In this document: piece after piece, positions 8,495-16,652 of the stretch
How positions within the stretch are numbered: position 1 is the stretch's first letter
Layout: each line of letters opens with the position of its first letter
Assembly: GCA_018384485.1 (NCBI GenBank)
Contig: JAHBAE010000056.1
Location: 1-34,234 of the forward strand
Direction of reading: 5' to 3'
From: Kiritimatiellia bacterium
GTDB taxonomy: Bacteria > Verrucomicrobiota > Kiritimatiellia > RFP12 > UBA1067
DNA length: 34,234 bases
The notes under the pieces: generated by a model
Told to the model about the DNA's origin: nothing
The model's input: the letters and a program-made list of their open reading frames with translations, nothing else
The model's database searches: none
Translations under genes and position numbers: made by a program

Positions 8495-9598
8495 TTATTC
8501 GGCGGTTGGGTCGAAAACGAGAATTTGCGGCGCGTTTATATAATCCGTCTTGAAGACTTTAAACTTAACCGATAGCGCGCCTTTAGGGATTTTAACGGCT
8601 GACGAGAATTTTTCTTTCACTTTCTTAGAGCTCGTCTCTACGGTATTTCCTCCCGCGTCTAAGAAAACAGTTTCGACTTGAGCGCTCGGAGAGCCTTTTT
8701 TAAGCTTGAGGTTAGCGCGTACCGTTTTGTAGGAGGGCGCGAGAGTCAGAGTCTTTTCGGCGACTTTCCGGTTCTCTTCCGCGGTAATTGCGGCAACCGG
8801 ACGCCCTTCGGGGGAGGGAAGGCCTTTTCCACGGGAATAAAAAAGGGCGAGGACGGCTGCCGCCGCAAGTGCGCCTGAGATGGCGATAGGCAGCGCAACT
8901 GCACGTGGCTTCACTCTTCCCCTTTGCATGACCGATGAGACCGAGAAGGGAAGAAAGCGGAATTTTACCGTCTTTTCCGACGAATCGTAAATGATGTATG
9001 AAGAGAGGCACTTCCCTCCCTCCTCGCGGGGATAGCCGACGGAGCCGGGGTTGACTATGTAGCGCTTTCCCTCTTCAACGACGAAATCCTGCGCGGCAAG
9101 GCTGTAAACGCGCCCGCTGTTGCCGGTTATGTGGATTGACGGTGTGTGAGTATGGCCGACAAAAATAAGTTGCGCGGAAGAACACGCGAAATTTGCCGCC
9201 GCGGCCTCCTCGCTGTCTATGTAGTTGAATGCGTCAGGCTGCGTCAAATCGCCGTGGGAGATTACCGCTCCTTCGATTTCGGCCGAGTGAGGAAGGCTTT
9301 TCAGGTAGGAAAGCGACTCCTTTGAAAGCTGACGGCGGTGACGCTCTGCAGCCTCGTACGCAAGATCGATGAAGGATGACGCGTCTAACCTGCCAGATAC
9401 GGCATCGTCGTGATTGCCCGACACTGCCAGGAAAAGAGTTTTACGCGCAAGAAGGAGCGTCTCCTCGGGAAGGGGACCGTAGCCTACAATATCGCCTAAA
9501 CATACCACAGCCTCGGCTCCGCTTTCAGCGGCGTCCTGAAGGACTTGTTTGAAAGCTGCAAGGTTCGCGTGCAGATCAGATATGATGGCGAATTTCAT
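8495..9598 (-). CDS. Membrane-anchored YfcE/MJ0936-type metallophosphoesterase with C-terminal domain
   Basis: The N-terminal ~220 residues form a calcineurin-like phosphoesterase with all metal motifs: SDLHANL, LGDIVGYGP, SGNHDDAV, ISHGD and GHTHTP. After a basic stretch (RGRVKPR) comes one membrane helix (about 232-253, ALPIAISGALAAAAVLALFY), a linker, and a beta-rich C-terminal domain of about 90 residues I do not recognise. By positive-inside reasoning the esterase faces the cytoplasm and the tail is outside. Most family members are soluble and only 160-250 aa. It is the only intact minus-strand gene I see here and is divergent from argB, with a short leader lacking a ribosome binding site. 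Its substrate is unknown. Confidence 0.8.
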   Translation of the reverse strand: MKFAIISDLHANLAAFKQVLQDAAESGAEAVVCLGDIVGYGPLPEETLLLARKTLFLAVSGNHDDAVSGRLDASSFIDLAYEAAERHRRQLSKESLSYLKSLPHSAEIEGAVISHGDLTQPDAFNYIDSEEAAAANFACSSAQLIFVGHTHTPSIHITGNSGRVYSLAAQDFVVEEGKRYIVNPGSVGYPREEGGKCLSSYIIYDSSEKTVKFRFLPFSVSSVMQRGRVKPRAVALPIAISGALAAAAVLALFYSRGKGLPSPEGRPVAAITAEENRKVAEKTLTLAPSYKTVRANLKLKKGSPSAQVETVFLDAGGNTVETSSKKVKEKFSSAVKIPKGALSVKFKVFKTDYINAPQILVFDPTAE

Positions 9599-9615
9599 AG
9601 TTGGTTTTTGTGGAT

Positions 9616-9624
9616 ATTATAACA
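9616..9624 (-). promoter_or_regulatory. Promoter of the phosphoesterase gene (extended -10)
   Basis: Read on the minus strand, TGT-TATAAT lies about 18-26 nt upstream of the start codon. No good -35 is seen at 17-18 bp spacing, so the extended -10 would have to compensate. The predicted leader is only about 10-12 nt and has no Shine-Dalgarno sequence. Confidence 0.5.
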
Positions 9625-9663
9625 TAACGGTCAAAAGTCAGACGCCACAATTTGCGGCTTTTT

Positions 9664-9672
9664 TGGTATAAT
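9664..9672 (+). promoter_or_regulatory. Promoter of argB (extended -10)
   Basis: TGG-TATAAT (9664-9672) lies within TGGTATAATACAC, identical to the rho promoter core. GCCACA (9644-9649) at 17-bp spacing is a poor -35. The start would fall at 9678-9680, only 3-5 nt before the argB ATG (9683), so the argB mRNA is predicted to be leaderless or nearly so. Confidence 0.6.
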
Positions 9673-9682
9673 ACACTGAAAC

Positions 9683-10543
9683 ATGGAAAAGTTGGATTCA
9701 GCACAAATGAAGGCGGCCGTGCTCGCAGAAGCGTTGCCGTATATTCAAAATTTCAAAGGTTCGGTCATATTGATCAAACTTGGCGGTTCCGTTATGGAGG
9801 TGGAGGCAAATCTCGATTCCATAGCGTGTGATATCGCTTTCCTCAATGCCGTAGGGATAAAGGTGGTTCTTGTCCATGGCGGCGGCAAGGCAATTTCAAG
9901 GGCTATTAGGGAATCTGGGCACGAGCCGTCATTTGTCGACGGGCAGCGCGTTACTGACGCGCCGACCATGGAAATCGTCAGGCGCACGCTTAATAACTCA
10001 GTCAATCCCGATATCGTCAGGCGCCTTTGTCAGTTCGGAGCGAACGCAAAGCCCCTGCACGGCAACTGGATTTTCTTGGCGCGCAAGATAGAAAACCCCG
10101 ATCGCGGATATGTGGGGGAGGTGGTTGAAGTTTCCACCCGTTCTGTCTGCGAGATGCTGGATGCGGGAATAATTCCCGTTGTAACCCCTCTTGGCACTGG
10201 CGTGGAAGATGCCCATCTTTACAATGTCAACGCAGATTTGGCGGCGGCTGCGCTCGCTAAGGCTCTTAAAGTGCGTAAATTCGTCCTCGTCTCAGATGTG
10301 CCCGGGCTTATGAAGGATCCGTCTGACGCTGCGACGCTGATTTCAACTTTGAATCTTGGCGAAATAGAAGGCCTCAAGAGGGATGGCGTAATTTCAGGCG
10401 GCATGCTTCCGAAGATTGCCAGCTGTGCAGATGCCATCCGTGAAGGAGTCCGCAAGGTGCACCTCGTTGATGGGCGCATGGCACACTCGCTTTTATTGGA
10501 AATATTCACGCGTCAAGGCGTGGGAACGGAGATAACTGAATGA
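9683..10543 (+). CDS. argB: Acetylglutamate kinase
   Basis: ArgB phosphorylates N-acetylglutamate in the second step of arginine synthesis. The 286-aa product has the N-terminal helix LAEALPYIQNFKG that marks hexameric, arginine-feedback-sensitive kinases, then IKLGGSVME, VHGGGKAISRAI, FVDGQRVTDAPTME and a C-terminal GVGTEI. The nucleotide-binding region (VLVSDVPGLM, GVISGGMLPKI) is intact. Feedback sensitivity is inferred from the N-helix. The start codon has no ribosome binding site and sits just downstream of its -10 box. argD overlaps its stop by 4 nt. Confidence 0.92.
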   Translation: MEKLDSAQMKAAVLAEALPYIQNFKGSVILIKLGGSVMEVEANLDSIACDIAFLNAVGIKVVLVHGGGKAISRAIRESGHEPSFVDGQRVTDAPTMEIVRRTLNNSVNPDIVRRLCQFGANAKPLHGNWIFLARKIENPDRGYVGEVVEVSTRSVCEMLDAGIIPVVTPLGTGVEDAHLYNVNADLAAAALAKALKVRKFVLVSDVPGLMKDPSDAATLISTLNLGEIEGLKRDGVISGGMLPKIASCADAIREGVRKVHLVDGRMAHSLLLEIFTRQGVGTEITE

Positions 10544-11736
10544 GCAACAAGACTAAGGATATTCTTGATCGCGGTAAAGCCGTGATGATGCCTACGTACA
10601 ATCCGTCAATAGCGATAGCTTCGGGCAAGGGGCTTACGGTGCGCGATGTCGACGGAAGAATGTATTACGATTTCACAAGCGGCATAGGCGTGCAGTCGGT
10701 GGGGTATGGCGACAAGAGAGTTGTTGAAGCCATTCAGAAGCAGGCGGCGGCCTTTACTCACTGCTCCAACCTTTACATCAACGAGCCTGAAGTCGCCCTT
10801 GCTGAGAAGCTCGTTAAGATTTCTGGGCTCGGTGGCAAAGTGTTCTTCTGCAATTCCGGCGCCGAGGCTAACGAGGCGGCCATCAAGCTCGCCCGTAAAT
10901 GGGGCGCTGCAGAGGGGCGTTACGAGGTTGTCACTTTCCGCCAGAGTTTCCACGGCCGCACTCTCGCTACTGTCGCGGCCACTGCGCAGGCGTGGTGCCA
11001 GGAAGGGTATAATCCTCTTCCCGTCGGTTTCGCATATGCCGATTACAATGATCTTGAAAGCGTGAAGGCTGCTGTTAACGGCAAGACCGTTGCCATTATG
11101 CTCGAGGCTGTTCAGGGCGAAGGCGGCATCACTCCCGCTACGAATGAATTTATGCGCGGCATTCGCAAGATTTGCGACGAGAACAATCTTCTTATGATTG
11201 TTGACGAAGTGCAGTCTGGCATCGGGCGCACCGGCACGTGGTTCGCATGGCAGGGTTACGGTGTTGCTCCCGATCTTTTCACTTGCGCCAAGGCTCTTGG
11301 CGGCGGCATTCCGATCGGTGCGCTTATCTCCAACGCCAAGACTGCCGATGTATTCACGCCAGGCGCCCACGCCTCCACTTTCGGCGGTAATCCCGTTGCG
11401 GCGGCGGCTGCGCTCGCTGTCATCGACGCTATCGAGTCAGACGGCCTTATGGAAAACGCCTTGAGAATCGGCGAGCTTTTCCGTGAAGGGCTGCAGGCTT
11501 TTGTTGATAAATACGACGCTCTCCTCGAAGTGCGCGGCAAAGGCCTCATGCTCGGGCTCGTCTGCGAAGGCCCGGCGAAGGATCTCGTCGCCGCTTTCAA
11601 GGAGCTTGGGCTTCTCGCGCTTACGGCTGGCGAGCATGTGGTGCGCTTCCTCCCGCCGTTGACGCTCGGAGAGGGCGATCTTGAAGATGTCATCGATATG
11701 ATTTCCGATGCATTGAGCGGCGTATACGGCGATTGA
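10540..11736 (+). CDS. argD: Acetylornithine aminotransferase
   Basis: ArgD is a PLP-dependent class-III transaminase that converts N-acetylglutamate semialdehyde to N-acetylornithine; it often also serves lysine synthesis. The 398-aa product has FTSGIGVQSVGY, CNSGAEANEAAIKLARKW, FHGRT, IVDEVQSGIGRTG and the PLP lysine in CAKALGGGIPIGAL (K251). It is translationally coupled to argB (ATGA). The following lipoprotein gene starts about 23 nt downstream, so arginine genes appear to lead a longer operon. Confidence 0.92.
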   Translation: MSNKTKDILDRGKAVMMPTYNPSIAIASGKGLTVRDVDGRMYYDFTSGIGVQSVGYGDKRVVEAIQKQAAAFTHCSNLYINEPEVALAEKLVKISGLGGKVFFCNSGAEANEAAIKLARKWGAAEGRYEVVTFRQSFHGRTLATVAATAQAWCQEGYNPLPVGFAYADYNDLESVKAAVNGKTVAIMLEAVQGEGGITPATNEFMRGIRKICDENNLLMIVDEVQSGIGRTGTWFAWQGYGVAPDLFTCAKALGGGIPIGALISNAKTADVFTPGAHASTFGGNPVAAAAALAVIDAIESDGLMENALRIGELFREGLQAFVDKYDALLEVRGKGLMLGLVCEGPAKDLVAAFKELGLLALTAGEHVVRFLPPLTLGEGDLEDVIDMISDALSGVYGD

Positions 11737-11759
11737 ACGCGTAAAGAAGGATGGCTTTT

Positions 11760-12677
11760 GTGAAGAACCGTATGTTTGCATTTTTGAGGGCCGCGTCTTT
11801 AGCGCTTGTCGTTTTTGCCGCAGGCTGCTGCAGTGTTTCGAAAGTTGATTCATCACGTATCGGCGTGTGCAGCTGGAGCTGGCGCGAGCCTATCGCTAAG
11901 GTTGCCGAAGAGATGGATCGCTCAGGTGTCAAGGGTGTCCACCTCGCGCTTGGGCCATTCATAGCTCCCGACGAGCGCCATGGTTCCGCAGAAGGTGAGG
12001 CGGCGTGGAAGCTTGTCAAAGAAAAAGTCGCCAAGGGCGAGTGGGTTGTCATGTCGACGATGGTCGGCACTGTTGGGGAAGATTATTCAACTCTTGAGAC
12101 TATCAAGAAGACAGGCGGAATCGTTCCCGATCAGCATTGGAAGGCCAATCAGGAGATCGTGACGAAGGGCGCGAAGTTGACGCAGGAGCTCGGCTGCCGC
12201 TATATGTCGACTCACGCAGGTTTTCTTGACGAGTCTGACAAGACGGCATACGCCAAGTTCGTCTCGCGCATTTCCTGGATGCGTGATGAATGCAAGAAGT
12301 ACGGCGTTGAGCTTATTCTCGAGTCGGGTCAGGAGTCGGCAGAGGACCTTGCGAAGTTTATGGCCGACGTTCCTGGAGTCGGCATCAATTTCGATCCTGC
12401 CAATATGATTCTTTATGATAAGGGCCAGCCTCTTGCCGCGCTTAAGCTTCTCATGCCTTGGATCCGTCAGGTCCATGTTAAGGATGCTTGCGCGACTAAA
12501 GTCCCCGGCACTTGGGGAACGGAAGTTCCCTGGGGCGAAGGCCAGGTTGGCGGCGAAGAATTCGTAAAGCGTCTTGAATGCCTTGGCTACAAGGGCAATT
12601 ATGTCGTAGAGCGTGAAGGCGGCAACAGCCGCGCCGCCGACATCCGCAAGGCTATTGGGGAGATTGTTGAAAAATGA
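11760..12677 (+). CDS. Lipoprotein with xylose isomerase-like TIM barrel (sugar phosphate isomerase/epimerase family)
   Basis: The 305-aa product has a lipoprotein signal (KNRMFAFLRAASLALVVFAAGC) with the lipidated Cys at about 23; Cys-Ser follows, not Asp, which suggests outer-membrane sorting. The rest is an AP-endonuclease-2 / xylose-isomerase-like barrel: GVCSWSW, STHAGF, LILESGQES, GINFDPANMILY and QVHVKDACA supply typical metal-binding Glu, Asp and His. I chose the GTG at 11760 over the ATG at 11751 because AGAAGG directly abuts the ATG but is 9 nt from the GTG. It overlaps the next oxidoreductase by 4 nt. The real substrate, probably a sugar or inositol derivative, is unknown. Confidence 0.8.
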   Translation: MKNRMFAFLRAASLALVVFAAGCCSVSKVDSSRIGVCSWSWREPIAKVAEEMDRSGVKGVHLALGPFIAPDERHGSAEGEAAWKLVKEKVAKGEWVVMSTMVGTVGEDYSTLETIKKTGGIVPDQHWKANQEIVTKGAKLTQELGCRYMSTHAGFLDESDKTAYAKFVSRISWMRDECKKYGVELILESGQESAEDLAKFMADVPGVGINFDPANMILYDKGQPLAALKLLMPWIRQVHVKDACATKVPGTWGTEVPWGEGQVGGEEFVKRLECLGYKGNYVVEREGGNSRAADIRKAIGEIVEK

Positions 12678-13885
12678 GTGTCTTGCGCGCCATAATTCTT
12701 GGAGCTGGATATCGCGGCCGCGCTTACGCGGAATATGCGAAGGATCATCCTGATCAGCTTGAGATTGTTGGCGTGGCTGATCCCGTCCAGGCTCAGTCGA
12801 TCCCTGCAAAAAGGTATTGGAACGATTGGCGTGAATGCCTTGAAAGCCACCCTGAGGCTGATGTGGTGATGGTGACGATGCCCGACAATCTCCATTACGA
12901 GCCGTCGCTTATGGCGTTAAAGGCGGGGTATCATTTGCTCCTTGAAAAGCCTATCGCTCCCACTGAGGAACAGTGCCGTGAGGTGATTGAATGCGCGCTG
13001 GAGCAAAAGCGCCTTGTGGTAGTGGGGCACATCTTGCGCTACACGGCGTATTTCGCTCATATCAAAGCGCTTATTGATTCCGGCGAGTTGGGAGAGGTTG
13101 TCTCCATTTCACATCAGGAGTCGGCTGGCTTCTGGAAGGTCGCCCATTCGTACGTTCGCGGCAATTGGGCTAATTCCAAGAAGAGCTCGCCCATCATCCT
13201 TGCCAAGTGCTCGCATGATTTCGATCTTTTCGTGTGGTGGATCGGCAAGAAATGCAAGAAGGTCACGTCCTTCGGCTCCATCAAGCTTTTCCGTCGCGAG
13301 ATGATGCCCAAGGGTGCGGCATTGCGGTGCATCGATTGTCCTCCCGCCGTGGAGAGGCGCTGCATCTGGAGCGCCAGAAACATGTATGTCGAGCATGATG
13401 AGCTTAAATACCTTTTTGCCGACCGTTCCGATGAAGCGATGCTCAAACTCATTGAAGAGACGGAATACGGCAAATGCGTCTATCAGGCCGACAATGATGT
13501 GCCTGACCACCAGACGGTGACGATGGAATTCGAAGGAGGCGCGACGGTGAGTCATGTGATGACAGGCTTTACCGCTCAGAACATCAGAACTACGCGCATA
13601 GCTCTTACCCGCGGCGAGATCGTCGGTGATGGCGAAAATCTTGATATCTGCAGGTTTGACGGCAATGCCGTCGCGACAGGAGTTCCAGTCAACTACCGCA
13701 TCCCCAACCGCTCGCGGCACGGCGGTGGGGATTTCAACCTCGTCTCAGAGATGGTCCGTATGCTTCGCCGCGCCGATCCTGATGAAATAAGGGAGACGAC
13801 GGAGCAGGCGTTGCAAAGCCATCTTATCTGCTTTGCCGCCGAGAGGAGCAGGCTCGCCGGAGGCAGGATAGTGGAAATCGACTGA
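12674..13885 (+). CDS. Gfo/Idh/MocA family oxidoreductase
   Basis: This is a predicted NAD(P)-dependent sugar or cyclitol dehydrogenase. The 403-aa product has a Rossmann start ILGAGYRGRAYAE, the family motif LEKPIAPT with its conserved Lys, and a Cys-bearing insert (RCIDCPPAVERRC, then WSARNMY) seen in one subgroup of the family. No signal peptide is visible, so it should be cytoplasmic. Coupling to the upstream TIM-barrel lipoprotein (ATGAGTG overlap) suggests a two-step sugar modification, though the two appear to be in different compartments. Substrate unknown. Confidence 0.85.
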   Translation: MSVLRAIILGAGYRGRAYAEYAKDHPDQLEIVGVADPVQAQSIPAKRYWNDWRECLESHPEADVVMVTMPDNLHYEPSLMALKAGYHLLLEKPIAPTEEQCREVIECALEQKRLVVVGHILRYTAYFAHIKALIDSGELGEVVSISHQESAGFWKVAHSYVRGNWANSKKSSPIILAKCSHDFDLFVWWIGKKCKKVTSFGSIKLFRREMMPKGAALRCIDCPPAVERRCIWSARNMYVEHDELKYLFADRSDEAMLKLIEETEYGKCVYQADNDVPDHQTVTMEFEGGATVSHVMTGFTAQNIRTTRIALTRGEIVGDGENLDICRFDGNAVATGVPVNYRIPNRSRHGGGDFNLVSEMVRMLRRADPDEIRETTEQALQSHLICFAAERSRLAGGRIVEID

Positions 13886-14595
13886 TGCTTGATGTAAGGA
13901 ACATCGCTTTCGCATATGGGCGCAAAAGCGTTCTGCGTGATGTGTCCTTTAGCGTATCACCCGGCGAGGTCGTCGGGGTTGTCGGTTTGAACGGTGCGGG
14001 GAAAACGACTCTTCTGAAAATTTTAGCTACGCTCTCTATGCCCGATTCGGGGAGTGTCCTTTTTGATTCGTCTGACGTTTTTTCGCGCTCTTTGCGTTAT
14101 CGCAGGCAGGTCGGCTATCTTGCCGAGACTCCGCCTTTGTACGATGATATGACGGTAAAGGAGTTTCTCGAATATCGTTCGAAGCTCAAAGGCGAATCCC
14201 CAAAGCGCGTGCGTCGCCGAGTAAGCGAGGCGATGGAAGTTTGCAAGATACTTAGTTACGCGCGATATTCTATCAAAGGGCTCTCCGCCGGGCTTCGCCG
14301 CAGGGTGGCGCTCGCCGATGCGCTGATGCTGCGCCCGAGAATCCTTCTTCTTGATGATTTTCTATCAGGGCTCGATCTGACGTTCAGAGAGCGCTCGTCT
14401 TCCATTCTTTCGGAGGCTGCCGCTTTTTCGGCGACGATTGTCACAGGACATGAGATTGCCGATCTTGCCGGGTGCGTTACGAGGTTTCTTGTTTTGAAGG
14501 ACGGCGTTGTTGCATCGTCCATTCCAGTTAAAGGGCTGAGTGTGCAGGAAACGTGTGCGTTAGTGAAGAAGGCCATGGAAGGAGGGCTTAAATGA
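13885..14595 (+). CDS. ABC transporter ATP-binding protein (GldA-like)
   Basis: The 236-aa product is a complete ABC ATPase: Walker A GLNGAGKTT (K40), Q-loop region VGYLAETPPLYDDMTV, signature LSAGLRRRVALADAL (133-147), Walker B LLLDDFLSGLD and H-loop TGHEIADL. The usual catalytic Glu after the Walker B Asp is an Asp (D158), and the signature is LSAGL rather than LSGGQ. It overlaps the previous stop by 1 nt (TGATG) and the fused permease by 4 nt, forming a Gld-type exporter module. The substrate is unknown. Confidence 0.9.
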   Translation: MLDVRNIAFAYGRKSVLRDVSFSVSPGEVVGVVGLNGAGKTTLLKILATLSMPDSGSVLFDSSDVFSRSLRYRRQVGYLAETPPLYDDMTVKEFLEYRSKLKGESPKRVRRRVSEAMEVCKILSYARYSIKGLSAGLRRRVALADALMLRPRILLLDDFLSGLDLTFRERSSSILSEAAAFSATIVTGHEIADLAGCVTRFLVLKDGVVASSIPVKGLSVQETCALVKKAMEGGLK

Positions 14596-16652
14596 GCGCT
14601 TCCTTCATCACGATGCAACGCACCGCAATTCGCCTGTTCAGGTCTGTCCAGGCGACTTTATCGGTGACTGCGATCCTTGCGGCAAGCGCGGCGCTTTTCT
14701 CGTACAATCTTTTGTCCGCCGAGGGCACGGCATCTTCGCTCGTCGAGCTCTGGGCTTCTTCCGTTGCCGTATTCCTTCCTCTGCTTGCAGCGTTTCTTGG
14801 CATGGACGTGTGGAGCGAGGAACGGCGCACGGGAATGATCGACGTTCTTCTTTCAACTTCCGTCCGCGAGCGTTCGTTGGCGATAGGCAAGTTTCTTGGA
14901 GTGTTTTTGACGCTAACGTTCGCGCTTATCGTTTCGTGCGCGGTGACGGGCGCAACGCTATTGTATTACGCCCCTCAATCGTTTTCCGAGGTGCGCATCT
15001 TTTCGCTCGCATCAGCATTTGCCGCGCTCTTGATTCAAGGAGCGTTCTGGTGCGCGGCGGTGACGGCGATAAGCGCATTCTTTACTCATGCCGCCGCGTC
15101 ATTCTGCACTTCTGCTATTTTGCTTGCGGCTCTTCCGCGTGCGCTTTGGCTTTCGCTTATGGCGTTTTCTCCTTCGGGAAGAGTAGTGTACGGCAACTTT
15201 CCGCTTGATTCGCATGTGGAAGATTTTGCTTCAGGAGTCTTTTCCGTCGGTGCTACCTTGGCGTTTTTAGTTCTCACAGTGCTTTCGCTCTTTGTCGCTT
15301 CAAAGAAAATTGCATCACTGAGGTATAGAGGCAGGAAGGCCGTTTCTTTTCGCGCGATGACGGCGCTTGAGCTTTCTCTTGCTGTCGTTTGCGCAGTGTT
15401 GACCGCTCTGCTCGCCATGCGCCTCGACTCGGTGCTTGAGCTTCCTCTTTCTCCGAAAAACGCGCTCTCCCCGCGCATGCGCCAGATTATCGCCGATTCC
15501 GACGATACGGTGATTGTGACGGCATTTCTTTCAAGGCGCGATTCGCGTTTTAGAACTACTGCCCGTCAGTTGCGCGCGCTAAAACGCCTTGCCGATCCTC
15601 TTGGAGGAATGTCGGTCGAATTGCGTTATGTCGATCCCAAATGGGATATAGGGCCAGCGGCAAAGCTCGTCGGCAAAGGGGCGCGCGAAGGAAGCGTTGT
15701 TCTTGAGAGCGGCAGGCGCTGCGTGTCGATAGATCTTACCGAGGGAGTGGGCGAGCGCGATATGGTTTCGGCGATGCGCCGCCTTGTGAAGCCTCCGCAG
15801 CGCAAGGATGTTTGCTGGGTTGCAGGGCATGGCGAACTTCGGACTGATGTGTACGGCTCGTGGGGCATGAGCGATATTGCAAGGGAGCTTGCGCGCGAGG
15901 GGTACAGAAATGTGACTGTCGATTTGTCTGCCTCTCCCATTCCTGCCGATTGCGCGATGATGGTAGTGGCGGGCGCGAAAGACGATTATTCACGCGCCGA
16001 GCTCGGTAAAATAAACGAGTACCTCAAGAGTGGCGGAAGGCTTCTCGTCATGATGGGGCGGCCTGGGCAGGGAGGCGTCTCTTCGTTGCTTCCGTCCTGG
16101 GGAGTGCGTCCCGTTGCGAAGCCTCTTACAGGCGCCAAGACTCTTTCCGGCTCAGATGTTGTCGTTTCGCTCTTTGCGGACCATCCCATATCGTCTGCGC
16201 TTTCAGGTTCGAGGATTGTTCTTGAAAGTCCTCTGGCATTCGACACTGCAGCAGTTGTGGAGAGCGGGGCGGGATCCGCTCGCATTGAGTTCACTCCTCT
16301 TGCGAGCGTCGGGGGAGACGCCGTTGCTGTCGCAGTCGAGCGCGGCGCCGATGCAGGAGGCGATCTTGCAATCCGTCCCACGCGCATCGTCGTCGTTGGC
16401 GACGGCGCATTCGTATCTAATGGCGCTCTTGCCGTGCGCTCTTGTGCGAACAGAGATTTCCTTCTCAATGTTGTGGCGTACCTTTCCGGTACTGATGCGA
16501 TAGGTGCAAGCGGTGTTGAGCCGCATGTCCTTATAACAGGTTTCGACAGGCATTCACGTTTTGAATTCACGCTTGTGCATGTGCTTGGTATTCCGCTGTT
16601 GTTTTTTGCCTGCTGTTCTTTGGTTGTTTTTGTGCGGAGGAGAGGCAAATGA
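14592..16652 (+). CDS. ABC permease fused to GldG-like auxiliary domain
   Basis: The 686-aa product joins two proteins that are often separate. Residues 1-245 are an ABC-2/GldF-like permease with about six membrane segments and the cytoplasmic motif DVWSEERRTGMIDVLLSTSV. A further helix (about 255-280) leads into a large external GldG/ABC_transp_aux-type domain (about 285-655) with IIADSDDTVIVTAFLS, VCWVAGHGELRTD and LKSGGRLLVMMGRPG. A last helix (about 660-682) ends in RRRGK. Flanked by the ATPase and a DUF4340 gene, it should form the membrane part of one complex. A link to gliding is not implied. Confidence 0.82.
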   Translation: MSASFITMQRTAIRLFRSVQATLSVTAILAASAALFSYNLLSAEGTASSLVELWASSVAVFLPLLAAFLGMDVWSEERRTGMIDVLLSTSVRERSLAIGKFLGVFLTLTFALIVSCAVTGATLLYYAPQSFSEVRIFSLASAFAALLIQGAFWCAAVTAISAFFTHAAASFCTSAILLAALPRALWLSLMAFSPSGRVVYGNFPLDSHVEDFASGVFSVGATLAFLVLTVLSLFVASKKIASLRYRGRKAVSFRAMTALELSLAVVCAVLTALLAMRLDSVLELPLSPKNALSPRMRQIIADSDDTVIVTAFLSRRDSRFRTTARQLRALKRLADPLGGMSVELRYVDPKWDIGPAAKLVGKGAREGSVVLESGRRCVSIDLTEGVGERDMVSAMRRLVKPPQRKDVCWVAGHGELRTDVYGSWGMSDIARELAREGYRNVTVDLSASPIPADCAMMVVAGAKDDYSRAELGKINEYLKSGGRLLVMMGRPGQGGVSSLLPSWGVRPVAKPLTGAKTLSGSDVVVSLFADHPISSALSGSRIVLESPLAFDTAAVVESGAGSARIEFTPLASVGGDAVAVAVERGADAGGDLAIRPTRIVVVGDGAFVSNGALAVRSCANRDFLLNVVAYLSGTDAIGASGVEPHVLITGFDRHSRFEFTLVHVLGIPLLFFACCSLVVFVRRRGK

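Noticed and set aside
10606-11370. 254-aa minus-strand ORF opposite argD, with similar ones at 5140-5862, 12087-12809 and 20548-21204
   Set aside because: All are shadows of conserved + strand genes, without motifs or ribosome binding sites.
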